14,414 nucleotides of DNA from Hydrogenothermus sp964516095 (GTDB lineage: Bacteria > Aquificota > Aquificia > Aquificales > Hydrogenothermaceae), in the NCBI GenBank assembly GCA_964516095.1, contig CAZEYS010000036.1:1-14414 (forward strand), read 5' to 3'. Shown piece by piece: positions 14,020-14,414 of this stretch. Within the stretch, counting starts at the first letter, position 1; each line of letters opens with the position of its first letter. The notes under the pieces were generated by a model. It was not told the DNA's origin and did no database searches. It saw only the letters and a list, made by a program, of their open reading frames with translations. The translations under genes were made by a program, and so were the position numbers.

Positions 14020-14414
14020 ATGGAAGGGAATGTAAAAACCAAAGAACAGATATTAGCGGAAATAGAAAAACAAGTTTTGAAGATTTTGATTAGTTCTTAC
14101 AAAGATGGAGTTTCCTTTTCCAGAAAGATTTTATTAGAAACCCAAGATGAATTAAGTGAAGTTGTTGACTTAAACCATAGAACAAGAAAAAGAGTATATA
14201 AGGCAAATGAAGAAACAAGAAATATAATTGCATCTATAAACGAGCTTGTAAATTCATCTAAAGATTTAAAGGCTGTAGTTGAAACACTAAACAAAAGTGC
14301 AGAAGATATAACAAACGTAATCTCGTTTATTAAAGAAATATCCCGCCAAACTAACCTGCTTGCCCTTAATGCAGCAATTGAAGCAGCAAGAGCTGGAGAA
14401 TATGGAAAAGGATT
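14020..14414 (+). CDS. Methyl-accepting chemotaxis protein, soluble type, N-terminal part
   Basis: Starts at ATG 14020, with AAGGAG eight bases upstream (bases 14008-14013), and runs off the right edge after 131 codons. The N-terminus has only a short helical segment (EKQVLKILISSYKDG) and then a long coiled coil reaching the MCP hairpin tip ISRQTNLLALNAAIEAARAG. No membrane helix or periplasmic domain lies between start and signalling region, so this looks like a cytoplasmic chemoreceptor. Any sensor must be C-terminal and outside the window. The tip coding sequence shares a 23-base exact match with the chemoreceptor gene near the left side. It follows bioD by 22 bases and may belong to the same transcript. 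Confidence 0.9.
   Translation, partial: MEGNVKTKEQILAEIEKQVLKILISSYKDGVSFSRKILLETQDELSEVVDLNHRTRKRVYKANEETRNIIASINELVNSSKDLKAVVETLNKSAEDITNVISFIKEISRQTNLLALNAAIEAARAGEYGKG

Noticed and set aside
1..14414. CRISPR array, tRNA or rRNA genes
   Set aside because: No regularly spaced repeats, cloverleaf-like segments or rRNA-like sequence were noticed on reading either strand.

Overview
The window looks like chromosome of an AT-rich, probably thermophilic bacterium. AT-rich A/G-heavy codons, short intergenic gaps, an operon mixing unrelated housekeeping genes and the character of the MutS, IF3, HisIE and chemoreceptor proteins suggest Aquificota, perhaps Hydrogenothermaceae (Sulfurihydrogenibium/Persephonella-like). 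This placement rests on protein character only; no search was run.

Region 1 (1-540) is the right part of a decayed IS607-like element. It holds the C-terminal end of a serine recombinase, the first codons of an overlapping tnpB-like frame, and then a GC-richer, hairpin-rich non-coding stretch that may be a left-over TnpB guide (omega) RNA or element end.

Region 2 (550-3799, minus strand) is a tight four-gene operon, read from 3799 down to 550: a HAD-family phosphatase, cytidylate kinase (cmk), a single-PAS FAD-type redox sensor, and a membrane-anchored chemoreceptor ending in a zinc-binding CZB domain. The chemoreceptor is broken by a 100-N assembly gap (1594-1693). The PAS protein plus separate receptor resembles the split energy-taxis pair CetB/CetA of Campylobacter, here with an added CZB domain.

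Region 3 (3884 to the end, plus strand) is a near-continuous gene string. It starts with mutS and a fused hisIE, then an ArsR repressor, a palindromic operator candidate over an extended -10 promoter, a 92-aa Cys-motif protein of unknown function and a thioredoxin-type arsenate reductase. After these come mtnA (methionine salvage), yvcK, nadB (NAD synthesis), infC (IF3), fabD (fatty acid synthesis), bioD (biotin) and the start of a second, apparently soluble chemoreceptor.

The points most worth a second look are the split redox-taxis pair with CZB, the infC frame that has no ATG, GTG or TTG start and seems to begin at ATA or ATT, the ArsR operator placed after arsR rather than before it, the unknown CxxxxCxC protein between ArsR and ArsC, and the structured GC-rich relic at the left edge.
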